Assembly: GCA_003508755.1 (NCBI GenBank)
Contig: DNTK01000062.1
Coordinates: 1 to 21,265 of the forward strand
Length of the DNA stretch: 21,265 bases
Reading direction: 5' to 3'
From: Bacteroidales bacterium
GTDB taxonomy: Bacteria > Bacteroidota > Bacteroidia > Bacteroidales > UBA10428
Of the stretch, positions 8,065 through 15,692 are shown one piece after another. The notes below the pieces were generated by a model. It did not search any database and had not been told where the DNA came from. It saw only the letters and a list, made by a program, of their open reading frames with translations. Position numbers and translations under genes: made by a program. Position 1 is the first letter of the stretch, and each line of letters opens with the position of its first letter.

Positions 8065-9141
8065 TTATATATCCAGCCATAGGTACTTAAAAATCTTAAA
8101 ACCTAAACGATGAGAATGTATGAATTGTAAATCTGATGTTTGGTTAAATTTTTGTTCATGTAAAAAGGCTAATCCGGTATAATATAGATTCAGGTTTCCA
8201 AAGGGATAAACTGTAAAGGATAGCCCTCCTGTTATCTGTCTTAACTGGTTAAGATTGGATCCGCTTCCGGAAATAGACAACCTGAAAAGGCCGAAATCTT
8301 TTATCGCTTGAATGGATGCAACATAATTATTACTGGTACTATACTCTTTAATCTCCCGATCCTTACCTATTCCTGTACCATAGGTTGTATATATAGGTAT
8401 CCTGTAGTGTATTACAGAAAATCCTGGTTTTATGGTGAATCCCATCATTGGAATAATGGCCATATTCAAGTTGTAGCCATATTGGTCCAAAGTCTGCACT
8501 TCTGATGTGTAAGGAAGTGAGTTTATAACTCCGTAGGCAAATTCATTCTTCGAAAACAATCGTATGGAGTGATTTATGGCTATACTGTTTCCAAAACGAT
8601 GTTTCATATCAAAAGAAAGCTGCATATAACTTTCCGGTAGTTTCTGAATTCCATCTATATCTGGAGGAGCTGTTTGTAATATGTCGTTTTTTATGTCCGT
8701 TATTCCTCCTGCATAGGACAGAAACATATTCGCATCAATAAAGGATTTTTTTGGATCAATATTAAGGTGCTTTAGTAAAGCCAGATTAAATTCTCCTGAG
8801 AGTTTCTTTGCATCCAATGGCCGATCGCCATATTTATAGCAGTAATATAGATACTCTAAAGCAGTGGGATCATGTTTATTAAACTCAAGGGCTTTTTGAT
8901 AATGAGGAATGGCCTTCCGGTATTGGTGCTTCATAAAATAGGCATAGCCAATTCTCATTCGCAGGTAATAGAAATCAATATCATTAGAGACGGCATTTAT
9001 GCCTATGAAAATCATTTTTTCCCAATCGCCCCTTAAGTAGGCCCCGTATGTTGCTGTATCGGCTTCGAAAAAGCTAATAGTTTTCTGTCCGGAGACCGGG
9101 ATTAATAATACAATCGATATTGCAAATAGTATAAGTTTCAT
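8065..9141 (-). CDS. TPR plus outer-membrane beta-barrel protein, cut short by an in-frame TAA
   Basis: The open frame gives 358 residues. Residues 1-18 are a signal peptide ending PVSGQ. Residues about 50-125 contain TPR helices (YFMKHQYRKAIPHYQKALEFNKHDPTALEYLYYCYKYG). From about 135 onward alternating hydrophobic/aromatic strands mark an outer-membrane beta-barrel (SYMQLSFDMKHRFGNSIAINH, FRLSISGSGSNLNQL, GGLSFTVYPFGNLNLYYTG). The layout resembles YaiO-type barrels with an N-terminal TPR. The product ends at LWLDI without the terminal strand; with the continuation it would be 443 residues with one stop at codon 359. It follows the transporter-peptidase gene by 31 bases. It is likely an outer-membrane partner of the operon. 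The TAA could be a true nonsense mutation, a sequencing error, or read through. Confidence 0.8.
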   Translation of the reverse strand: MKLILFAISIVLLIPVSGQKTISFFEADTATYGAYLRGDWEKMIFIGINAVSNDIDFYYLRMRIGYAYFMKHQYRKAIPHYQKALEFNKHDPTALEYLYYCYKYGDRPLDAKKLSGEFNLALLKHLNIDPKKSFIDANMFLSYAGGITDIKNDILQTAPPDIDGIQKLPESYMQLSFDMKHRFGNSIAINHSIRLFSKNEFAYGVINSLPYTSEVQTLDQYGYNLNMAIIPMMGFTIKPGFSVIHYRIPIYTTYGTGIGKDREIKEYSTSNNYVASIQAIKDFGLFRLSISGSGSNLNQLRQITGGLSFTVYPFGNLNLYYTGLAFLHEQKFNQTSDLQFIHSHRLGFKIFKYLWLDI

Positions 9142-9172
9142 TTTGCTTTTTGCTTCATCTTAGCATGTAAGT

Positions 9173-11404
9173 TTAGTTTGAAGTGATTTGCCTGAAAGCA
9201 ATATTTTTTTGTTTGCTGGTTACGATAATAGCCTGGACTCCGTTAAGACCTATTGTAATATCAAAGTATAATGTGCCTATCTTTTTTTTCAAAAAGTAAT
9301 TCGAAAGTTCCGAGGCGAGTTTTATTTCGGAAGGAGAAACCGGGTCGTTAATTGAGAGGCATTTTAGCCTGTATTTTGATTTTATCAGCAGAATAAATGG
9401 GCTGATAAAATCGTGTATCCACAAAATCCATCCAGGATAAGTCAGGTAAAGAGGAAAGTTATCTTTTATCTCTAGTTGTTCATAATAACCCTTTTGAGTT
9501 TTAAAAAGTGCCAGGTAGAAGTAAAATAAAAAAGATGTTCGGTTACCTTCATAATGAGTAAAATAGAATAGGTTATTATCGTTCTCGAAAAAGGCTTTTG
9601 CTCCTGTTTTTTTACAAAATAAATAGGATTGATTATACTCATTAACCATCACTTCCCATTCGGTTGTTAATTGTTTATTTGATAGGATTACTTCATATTG
9701 TAAGATCTGACCAGGTATTAGATTTATAGCATTTACCATTAGATTAACCGATTCGATATTCGAAACAGTTTCTTCAACCTTAGGTTTCGAATGTGTATTT
9801 AATATTCCTTTTCCATTATTGTAGGCTATATAATTACTAAGGGGATAGTCTATGGTAGCTGAACCTATATAGGGAAACGGCTGAACCTGAAAGTGTAGGT
9901 GAGGATATGGAGACCGACCCGAATTACCACAATTAGCAATAATTTGCCCAAATTGAACTTCATCGCCTTTCTTTACTTTAATGGTTCCTTTTTTTAAATG
10001 GCTAAGCTTAGAATAGATATTATTGTTGTGCTTGATTATAATAGAATTTCCCCAATTGTCTTTTAAGTTGGATTGGCCTATGATATTTTCTTCGATTCCT
10101 TCAATTACTTCTTCTACAATGCCTTTTTCAGGAGCAATTACTGGTTTGTTATAACAGTAATAATCTTCCGGATAATCGCCGGTGTTTTTAAATTGATTTC
10201 CTTCTGTATTGATAATAACAAAATCCCATGCATGACGATATAACCCCTTGTGAGTATGCTTACCGTTATGAGCCTGCGATACTATCCACTTACCGAAGAA
10301 AGGCAATTTTATAGGTGTAAAAAGTTTGTATCTGAAACGTTCTTTATTATTGAGAAAAATGTAGAGATTTTTTTCAGGAGCATTATGCTGATAGTATACC
10401 TCCGAAAGTTGATAGGAGTATTTTTCTCTGAATTTTAATGTATAAAGAAAAAGTAATACTATCAGGTTAAAGGGAAGAGAGTATATAGATAATTTAAAAA
10501 TGATAAATATCGAGTTTAGACTTATGGTCAGAACCGCAACAAGTGGAATTAGTAATATCATCCAAAAATAAGCATATCGCGAAGGAATTAGGAAAAAGCC
10601 CCCCAGGGCAATAGATGTGAGAATGTAGTTAAATCCAAAATAGAGATAATCTAAATGTGTTACTTCGGCCCCTATAAAAGCATAAAATGTATATGCCAGG
10701 AAAAATCCGATAAGCGAAAGCGAAAAGGCGATTCTTGAAAATAGCAGTAATCCAAATGCAAGAATTATTCCTGTAAGTAGATTATCCTGAAAAACGATTG
10801 CACTAAGTGATGCCAGATAAGCACGTAAAGCCTCCGGTATTTTTACACTGTTTATTATCTCGTAGGCTTTTACCAGGGCAGAACCTCCAAGTGAATAAAG
10901 TTCGTTGAATGTGTAAATACCACGATCATTAAGTCCTAGAACATTAAAACTATTGGAAGCAAGCATAAACGACCATAGAGCTATTATAAAAGGTACACTT
11001 AGAAAGGGGAGACCGTATTTACCGATGACACCCTGTAACGAAACCGAAATAAAAAATGTAAACAACGAGGCCAAAACAACTATTCCTAATAAGAAAACCG
11101 AAGGAGTAAAATAAACACCCAATCCCAAACCAACCAGCACACTGTTAAAACCTAACAGACCCTTTTTTAGAATCGTTCGATCATAGCCCAAAAGAATACC
11201 ACAAATTGATGAGGTTAATACTGCAATAAAGCCATATAAACCAGTAAAAAAATCAATAAAAGTCACAAGAAATATTAACAGTGCAAATGGCTTGTGGGTA
11301 GAAAAAAATATTTGAGAATAACTGTTTAATATTGCATTAACTAAGTCACCCAAATTAGACTTTACTCTTATTAATATTGGTGCTATTTTTTTCTCCTCAT
11401 CCAT
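9173..11404 (-). CDS. Urea-transporter-like membrane domain fused to M23 (LytM-type) peptidase domain
   Basis: The 743-residue protein has about ten hydrophobic segments in residues 35-325 that match the urea transporter family: each half carries the family's small-residue/Asn motif, GLLGFNSVLVGLGLG (82-96, Asn87) and YFGFNYILTSIALGG (255-269, Asn259). After residue 340 comes an M23 peptidase fold: HTHKGLYRHAWDF (383-395), a His in SKLSHLKKG (His469) and PHLHFQV (501-507). The HxH zinc/catalytic pair is intact, but the first motif reads His391-x-x-Asp394 instead of the usual HxxxD, so activity is uncertain. Residues about 545-743 are a poorly conserved soluble tail. Urea channels carry urea or related amides passively; here the cargo is unknown. 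The start ATG lies 13 bases after the PLP-enzyme gene. Confidence 0.85.
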   Translation of the reverse strand: MDEEKKIAPILIRVKSNLGDLVNAILNSYSQIFFSTHKPFALLIFLVTFIDFFTGLYGFIAVLTSSICGILLGYDRTILKKGLLGFNSVLVGLGLGVYFTPSVFLLGIVVLASLFTFFISVSLQGVIGKYGLPFLSVPFIIALWSFMLASNSFNVLGLNDRGIYTFNELYSLGGSALVKAYEIINSVKIPEALRAYLASLSAIVFQDNLLTGIILAFGLLLFSRIAFSLSLIGFFLAYTFYAFIGAEVTHLDYLYFGFNYILTSIALGGFFLIPSRYAYFWMILLIPLVAVLTISLNSIFIIFKLSIYSLPFNLIVLLFLYTLKFREKYSYQLSEVYYQHNAPEKNLYIFLNNKERFRYKLFTPIKLPFFGKWIVSQAHNGKHTHKGLYRHAWDFVIINTEGNQFKNTGDYPEDYYCYNKPVIAPEKGIVEEVIEGIEENIIGQSNLKDNWGNSIIIKHNNNIYSKLSHLKKGTIKVKKGDEVQFGQIIANCGNSGRSPYPHLHFQVQPFPYIGSATIDYPLSNYIAYNNGKGILNTHSKPKVEETVSNIESVNLMVNAINLIPGQILQYEVILSNKQLTTEWEVMVNEYNQSYLFCKKTGAKAFFENDNNLFYFTHYEGNRTSFLFYFYLALFKTQKGYYEQLEIKDNFPLYLTYPGWILWIHDFISPFILLIKSKYRLKCLSINDPVSPSEIKLASELSNYFLKKKIGTLYFDITIGLNGVQAIIVTSKQKNIAFRQITSN

Positions 11405-11417
11405 ACAGGTAATATTT

Positions 11418-12776
11418 TTATAAATAAATTTCCTTTAGATGTTCCGGTACTCTTTCGAGTTCGTTCATGGTAGCGTGATTTTCGTTTTCACGAATCACAT
11501 GTGATTTCCCGTTTTCATCAATCATAACTACATTTGGACGGTAAGTAATGAACTGTAACCATTGAGTCATGTTATAAGCTCCAACACGCTTAATAACCAC
11601 CTGATTGCCCTTTTCAAGAACTGGAAACTGAATAGCATTACGAATGACATCAATGTTCATACATAAAGGCCCATATATTGTTGTATCCTCACTGTCAGGG
11701 TGCACTATTCCAGCTGGCACAATTTGATGATCATACCAAAATGATGTAAACAGATTGTTTACTCCAATATCAATAACCAGTGAACGCCTTCCATCCGCTA
11801 ATCTCTTATTCGCTAATACGGTACCCAGGAGATATCCGGCATCATCGATTAATGCTCTTCCTGTTTCCAGAAAAAGTGTAGGCATATGATCATGTTGAAT
11901 GTCGCTGTTAATTAGAGCTGCTGTGATAGCTTCTGCATAATCATCAAAACTGGGACACGTATCGGTTCCAGGCAAATAAGCACCCTTTAAAGTGTTTTTT
12001 GAAGCAAATCCTCCTCCCAAATCCAGGTATTTAATGTAATGGTCGTATTTCTGTTTAATTCGCACAACCAAAGAAGCCAGCTTATCAGCAGCAACAGTAT
12101 AAGCATTTGGTGTTAATATGTAAGTGCCGATATGTGTATGCAAACCCATAAGATCGAGATCTGGTTCAGGCATAATTTTGTTGATGGCCGTCCAGGCTTC
12201 ACCGTTTTCATAGTTAAATCCAAATCTATCCCATCGCGGATAGATTCCGGTATCCATGTTTATCCGAATAGCAACCTTCGCTTTTTTCCCTATTTTAGGA
12301 GCTAATGCAATAATTGAATATAATTCATCAAAATGATCAATATGGATAAGTGCCTCATGACTAATAGCCATGGTCAAGTCTTCATCTGATTTATCGGGGC
12401 CGTTAAATAGTATTTTGTTGCCGGGCACACCATTTGCCAGAGCCTTTTCAAATTCGAATCCTGAGACTACCTCGGCCCATGATCCCTCCTGGTGGTAAAC
12501 TTTACAAACAGCATTCAAATAATTTGTTTTATACGACCAGGCAAATTGAATTTTCGGATACCGGGTTTTAAATGCCGATACAGCCTCCTGGTAGGTAGCT
12601 CGTATTTTTTTTTCAGAAATTACAAAAAGAGGAGATCCATAGTTTGCAATTAGCTCGCTAACCTCTATATCATCTATTGTGCTAATAGACTGAATATTTG
12701 CTCCCCGACCAAACTTGTCCGGAACTCCTGCATTTATTCTGGTAATAACTGGTCGTTCAAATCTGAGTTTTTCCAT
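11418..12776 (-). CDS. Fold-type III PLP-dependent decarboxylase-like enzyme (LysA/ornithine decarboxylase family)
   Basis: The 452-residue protein has the full set of family motifs: PLP Schiff-base lysine Lys83 in WSYKTN, HTHIGT (213-218), the phosphate-binding GGG in DLGGGF (254-256), ETGR (304-307) and the dimer-interface cysteine GPLC (Cys372). The fold is certain and PLP dependence is very likely. Substrate is not: diaminopimelate and ornithine decarboxylases usually have Glu/Asp right after the cysteine, and here it is Met373-Asn-Ile-Asp376. The tail motif is YNMTQW (401-406). The 26 residues before the barrel are longer than in plain LysA. It sits between an ATP-grasp/secreted-protein pair and the transporter-peptidase gene, so it probably makes or processes an amino-acid-derived building block rather than lysine. 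It starts 10 bases after the secreted-protein gene. Confidence 0.88.
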   Translation of the reverse strand: MEKLRFERPVITRINAGVPDKFGRGANIQSISTIDDIEVSELIANYGSPLFVISEKKIRATYQEAVSAFKTRYPKIQFAWSYKTNYLNAVCKVYHQEGSWAEVVSGFEFEKALANGVPGNKILFNGPDKSDEDLTMAISHEALIHIDHFDELYSIIALAPKIGKKAKVAIRINMDTGIYPRWDRFGFNYENGEAWTAINKIMPEPDLDLMGLHTHIGTYILTPNAYTVAADKLASLVVRIKQKYDHYIKYLDLGGGFASKNTLKGAYLPGTDTCPSFDDYAEAITAALINSDIQHDHMPTLFLETGRALIDDAGYLLGTVLANKRLADGRRSLVIDIGVNNLFTSFWYDHQIVPAGIVHPDSEDTTIYGPLCMNIDVIRNAIQFPVLEKGNQVVIKRVGAYNMTQWLQFITYRPNVVMIDENGKSHVIRENENHATMNELERVPEHLKEIYL

Positions 12777-12786
12777 ATTGTTTTAA

Positions 12787-13566
12787 TTATCTGATAATAA
12801 TTTTTTTACTTGCTATAAGTTTATTACCCTCTTTGAGCGTATAGTGATATAGTCCGGCAGGTAAATCATCTACCTGAACTTTTGAACCATTGCCTCTATA
12901 TATTTGCTGTTTTACTTTTATACCTGAACTATCATAGATATTTAGCTCGGCTTCGTTAAGACTGTTTTCCTCGGAACTGTAAATAGTAATTGCCTGTGAA
13001 GCAGGATTTGGAAAGGCATAATATTCAGATGCTTGTGAAATTTTCGAGTTTAGGGTTGTTTGGCCTATTTTATATACATTGGTCGTAACTTCATAATAAC
13101 CTGCCGGATTATATATATATGAATATGCCAATAGGCGGTGTTCATTTTTTATTTTATTTAATTCAGCCCAACCTCCATTTGGCAGATTCAATAAACTGTA
13201 TCCATCTTCATTTATCACCGATAACCCATACTGAAAATAGTAACTACTTTCAGTAGGGACATACTTTTCATAAATGTATAGCAGTTCGATAAGTGCATCG
13301 GAATTAAAAAGATTCGTACCAACAAATTTTACATCCGATAAATAGTATCCGTCAGGAATGCTCAGATAAATAGTCTTGTATAATACATGACTTGAAGTGT
13401 AGATTCTGCACTGGCTTGCCGGTACATCCATCAGATAATAATAGTAATCCTCATCGTTAAGCTCGGTTACCGAGGCAGAGTAATTGTAGGTGTTTTCGAG
13501 CGTTATTTGCGACATTGCACAAACCGCAATTAATAGCATGCCAGTGGTTAATGTTAAGTGTTTCAT
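12787..13566 (-). CDS. Secreted protein with T9SS C-terminal sorting domain
   Basis: The 259-residue protein has a signal peptide (residues 1-19, ending CAMSQ). Residues about 20-178 form a tyrosine-rich, probably beta-rich body I do not recognise, with YYYYL and YYFQYG stretches. Residues about 183-259 match the type A T9SS sorting domain: YAFPNPASQAITIYS, then LNIYDSSGIKV, then DDLPAGLYHYTL and the basic end KKIIIR. It should therefore be moved across the outer membrane and anchored or released. Its start overlaps the ATP-grasp stop by ATGA (13563-13566), a sign of translational coupling with a cytoplasmic enzyme. That suggests it is a dedicated substrate or partner of the system (inference). 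Confidence 0.85.
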   Translation of the reverse strand: MKHLTLTTGMLLIAVCAMSQITLENTYNYSASVTELNDEDYYYYLMDVPASQCRIYTSSHVLYKTIYLSIPDGYYLSDVKFVGTNLFNSDALIELLYIYEKYVPTESSYYFQYGLSVINEDGYSLLNLPNGGWAELNKIKNEHRLLAYSYIYNPAGYYEVTTNVYKIGQTTLNSKISQASEYYAFPNPASQAITIYSSEENSLNEAELNIYDSSGIKVKQQIYRGNGSKVQVDDLPAGLYHYTLKEGNKLIASKKIIIR

Positions 13567-14630
13567 GTGGATATGATTTGTTTTTCTAATTCTCCATAAA
13601 TCGATAATTGTTCAAACTCCTGAATATCACCAAGCAGATCCCAAGAGTATCGAATAAACATCTTACCTGTCTGATACATCTTGTAGGGAGTAACTGATTT
13701 ACCCATTGCAAGTTTCACCAATGTTTCAGGGATGTTTTGGCCTGCACCAACTGCCAGGTATACCCAGGCCGGAATTCGCGGATTTATTTCGATTAGGTAA
13801 TATTCACCTGCATTTGTTTTAATCATTTCAATTTCCATGGCACCGCGCCATTTTGTTTTTTCAATAAGACCATTTGTAATGCCTAATAATTCAGTGTCAC
13901 TAATCGTTATACCACTCCATGCTTTTCCTTTATCGGTAATAAATTGTTTACGCATTGGTACTGCAGCTATGGTACTTCCCATACCATCGCCTAATGCAAC
14001 AACATTAACTTCGGTACCTTTAATAAATTCCTGAATTATAATAGGTATACCCCATTTAGCACTTATTTTATTAAAATGTGTGGTAACCTGCTCAGGATTA
14101 TAGGCGATATAAGCATCATAGAATTTTCCTTTTACCAAAACAGGATATTCGAAATCATCGCTCAGTTTTTCTATTTCATACTGCCCGGTTAGAGTTTTAC
14201 TTTTAGGGACTTTAACATCGTATTTTATGCCAAAGGAATCCAGGTTGGCTTTATGTCTTTCTTCAAACTGCTCCAGCGAGGGTAGAAATGTTTTAATACC
14301 TATCTCAGATAGTTTTGATGAGGCTTTCATAAAGGTGTATAGTTCAGCATCAAGGTTAGGAATAATGAGATCAATGGGATCTTTTTGGTGAATTTCTTCT
14401 ATTCGCTCAACATAGGCTTCTGTGCCTGTCGAGGGATAGGGTATCATATAGGTTTTATTAATTAATCCTGGCATGTACACACCAGGTTCAAGATTTTCAT
14501 ATGCCAAACCTATAATTCTAGCTTCGATAACTTCTGAATCTCTTATTCCGCGAATGACAGGTACTCCCGGACCCGGATTATCAGTATTGTTTAAACCCGT
14601 AACAGCAATTGTTATTTTAAGCTTTTCCAT
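13563..14630 (-). CDS. ATP-grasp ligase
   Basis: The 355-residue protein has the pre-ATP-grasp N-domain (TGLNNTDNPGPGVPVIRGIR, residues 11-30), then an ATP-grasp core: a lysine in YPVLVKGK (Lys167/Lys169), the IIQEFIKGTEVNV strand (198-210) and Mg-binding acids in EIEM (Glu266/Glu268) and EINPR (281-285). These resemble carbamoyl-phosphate synthase/biotin-carboxylase and amino-acid ligase enzymes, which activate a carboxylate as an acyl phosphate and join it to a nucleophile. The length is that of a stand-alone ligase, not of a full carboxylase; no biotin domain is present. It is 5 bases after the PqqD-like gene and overlaps the secreted-protein gene. Substrate unknown. Confidence 0.87.
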   Translation of the reverse strand: MEKLKITIAVTGLNNTDNPGPGVPVIRGIRDSEVIEARIIGLAYENLEPGVYMPGLINKTYMIPYPSTGTEAYVERIEEIHQKDPIDLIIPNLDAELYTFMKASSKLSEIGIKTFLPSLEQFEERHKANLDSFGIKYDVKVPKSKTLTGQYEIEKLSDDFEYPVLVKGKFYDAYIAYNPEQVTTHFNKISAKWGIPIIIQEFIKGTEVNVVALGDGMGSTIAAVPMRKQFITDKGKAWSGITISDTELLGITNGLIEKTKWRGAMEIEMIKTNAGEYYLIEINPRIPAWVYLAVGAGQNIPETLVKLAMGKSVTPYKMYQTGKMFIRYSWDLLGDIQEFEQLSIYGELEKQIIST

Positions 14631-14635
14631 ATTGC

Positions 14636-14881
14636 TTATTCGTTTTCGATAAGATTAAACTGTCTGAGCATTGAATAAAAATCATCGAGATAACGCTGGA
14701 GAGTATGTTTTTCGACTTTAAATTCTTCCAATATTGATCTAATAATGGCATTTTCAGATTTTCCTTCTGATAGCATTTTCACTATTTGTTGTCCGGTTTT
14801 ATTAAGGTTAAATGAATCTCCTGATGAAGGATCGAATAGAAATCCTGATTCACTTATGGCAATGTTTTTTTTAAGTTTCAT
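14636..14881 (-). CDS. PqqD-like peptide-binding protein
   Basis: The ATG at 14881 gives 81 residues; a GTG at 14941 would add 20 residues that do not fit the family. The sequence follows the PqqD pattern: FDPSSGDSFNLNKTGQQIVKML (residues about 16-37) then GKSENAIIRSILEEF and a winged-helix end (YLDDFYSMLRQFNLI). PqqD-like domains recognise leader peptides of ribosomally made, modified peptides (the RRE fold) and deliver them to the modifying enzyme. That role here is inference, since no precursor peptide is visible nearby. It is probably the first gene of the operon, five bases ahead of the ATP-grasp gene. Confidence 0.85.
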   Translation of the reverse strand: MKLKKNIAISESGFLFDPSSGDSFNLNKTGQQIVKMLSEGKSENAIIRSILEEFKVEKHTLQRYLDDFYSMLRQFNLIENE

Positions 14882-14895
14882 ACTCTTTCTGTTTT

Positions 14896-14924
14896 CAAGG
14901 GTATTTTGGACTTTACAATACAAA
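14896..14924 (-). promoter_or_regulatory. Possible promoter of the PqqD operon
   Basis: On the minus strand TTTG (14924-14921) is followed after 17 bases by TACCCTTG (14903-14896), one mismatch from the Bacteroidota -7 element TAnnTTTG. It lies about 14 bases before the ATG at 14881, which would leave a very short leader. Read-through from the upstream regulator gene is the other option. Confidence 0.3.
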
Positions 14925-14994
14925 GTTTTAAAATCGATCACTTTTATGTGTTACAACTTTTTATAGTAATTGTGTAATATTTTAATGAGGAAGG

Positions 14995-15585
14995 TTATAA
15001 GAATTCGATGCCTGTTTTTTCTGAGCGATCGCTTTCTTTATATTGCGAAACTGTAAAGCCGGTAACTGATTTAAATTGATTGCATAAATACTGAACGCTG
15101 GAATAATCCATCATGTAGGCAATTTCACTCAAGGTAAATTCTTCGCTATCGATAAGGTGCTTAATGCGTTCGATTTTCTGCAGTATAATATATTTTTCAA
15201 GTGTTTGCTGTTCATGCTCAGAAAACACTTTCGAAAGGTACTGGTAGCTTAGACCAAGTTTTTCAACCAGATAATCAGATTTACGAACTATTGAATCCAC
15301 ATTATTAAGGTGATGTACTAGTTCTATTACAGCAACCTTAATTTCTTCGACAATTTTATCTTCACGACTGTGGACCAATTCAAATCCATAGTATTTTAAC
15401 ATGTAATTGATTGTTTCGTGCGATATTGGTTTTTCAGGCTGAATTATGTGAACCTTACCCAGACTAATATCTCTGACATGCAATCCTAACGATTCAAACT
15501 TTTCCTTCAGGAATATCTTGCAACAATTACATACCATATTCTTGATATGCAAAACTTCTGATTTTATGCCTGATGGAATGTCCAA
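14995..15585 (-). CDS. AraC-type regulator with HMA-like N-terminal domain
   Basis: Residues about 12-75 resemble a heavy-metal-associated fold: HIKNMVCNCCKIFLKEKFESLGL, with the metal motif M-x-C-x-x-C as MVCNCC (17-22). Relatives usually read MVCNRC, so an extra cysteine is present. Residues about 95-190 contain an AraC helix-turn-helix pair (YLSKVFSEHEQQTLEKYI, LSEIAYMMDYSSVQYLCNQFKSVTGFTVSQYK). In this frame I find no ATG before the HMA domain: the candidates are TTG at 15585, TTG at residue 12, or the ATG at Met17, which would remove the first strand. The gene lies just after the efflux terminator and 113 bases ahead of the PqqD gene. The family is often linked to efflux or metal response; its target here is unproven. 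Confidence 0.8.
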   Translation of the reverse strand: MDIPSGIKSEVLHIKNMVCNCCKIFLKEKFESLGLHVRDISLGKVHIIQPEKPISHETINYMLKYYGFELVHSREDKIVEEIKVAVIELVHHLNNVDSIVRKSDYLVEKLGLSYQYLSKVFSEHEQQTLEKYIILQKIERIKHLIDSEEFTLSEIAYMMDYSSVQYLCNQFKSVTGFTVSQYKESDRSEKTGIEFL

Positions 15586-15635
15586 TGGAGTCGATTTTAT
15601 ACTTTGACTCCGAAATACTAAAAAGGTTTAATTGC

Positions 15636-15671
15636 AAAAAAAACGAGACTCAATTATTTGAGCCTCGTTTT
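15636..15671 (-). terminator. Rho-independent terminator of the efflux operon
   Basis: On the minus strand the RNA forms AAAACGAG-G-CTCAA, a 4-base loop, TTGAG-T-CTCGTTTT: 13 paired bases per arm with one mismatch, running into eight U's (15643-15636). It lies about 20 bases after the RND stop at 15693 and before the regulator gene, so it separates the two transcripts. Confidence 0.9.
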
Positions 15672-15692
15672 GATTTACTTTTTATAACCTAA

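Noticed and set aside
8065..8067. Recoding (selenocysteine or pyrrolysine) at the in-frame stop
   Set aside because: The codon is TAA, which neither system uses; plain mutation, error or read-through is simpler.
11418..12776. Calling the PLP gene lysA
   Set aside because: The fold fits, but the specificity position and the operon argue against lysine biosynthesis.
13563..14630. Calling the ATP-grasp gene a biotin carboxylase
   Set aside because: No biotin carrier or carboxyltransferase gene is near, and the protein is shorter than a biotin carboxylase.
14882..14941. GTG start of the PqqD-like gene at 14941
   Set aside because: The 20 extra residues do not fit the PqqD family, and the ATG at 14881 begins right at the conserved domain.
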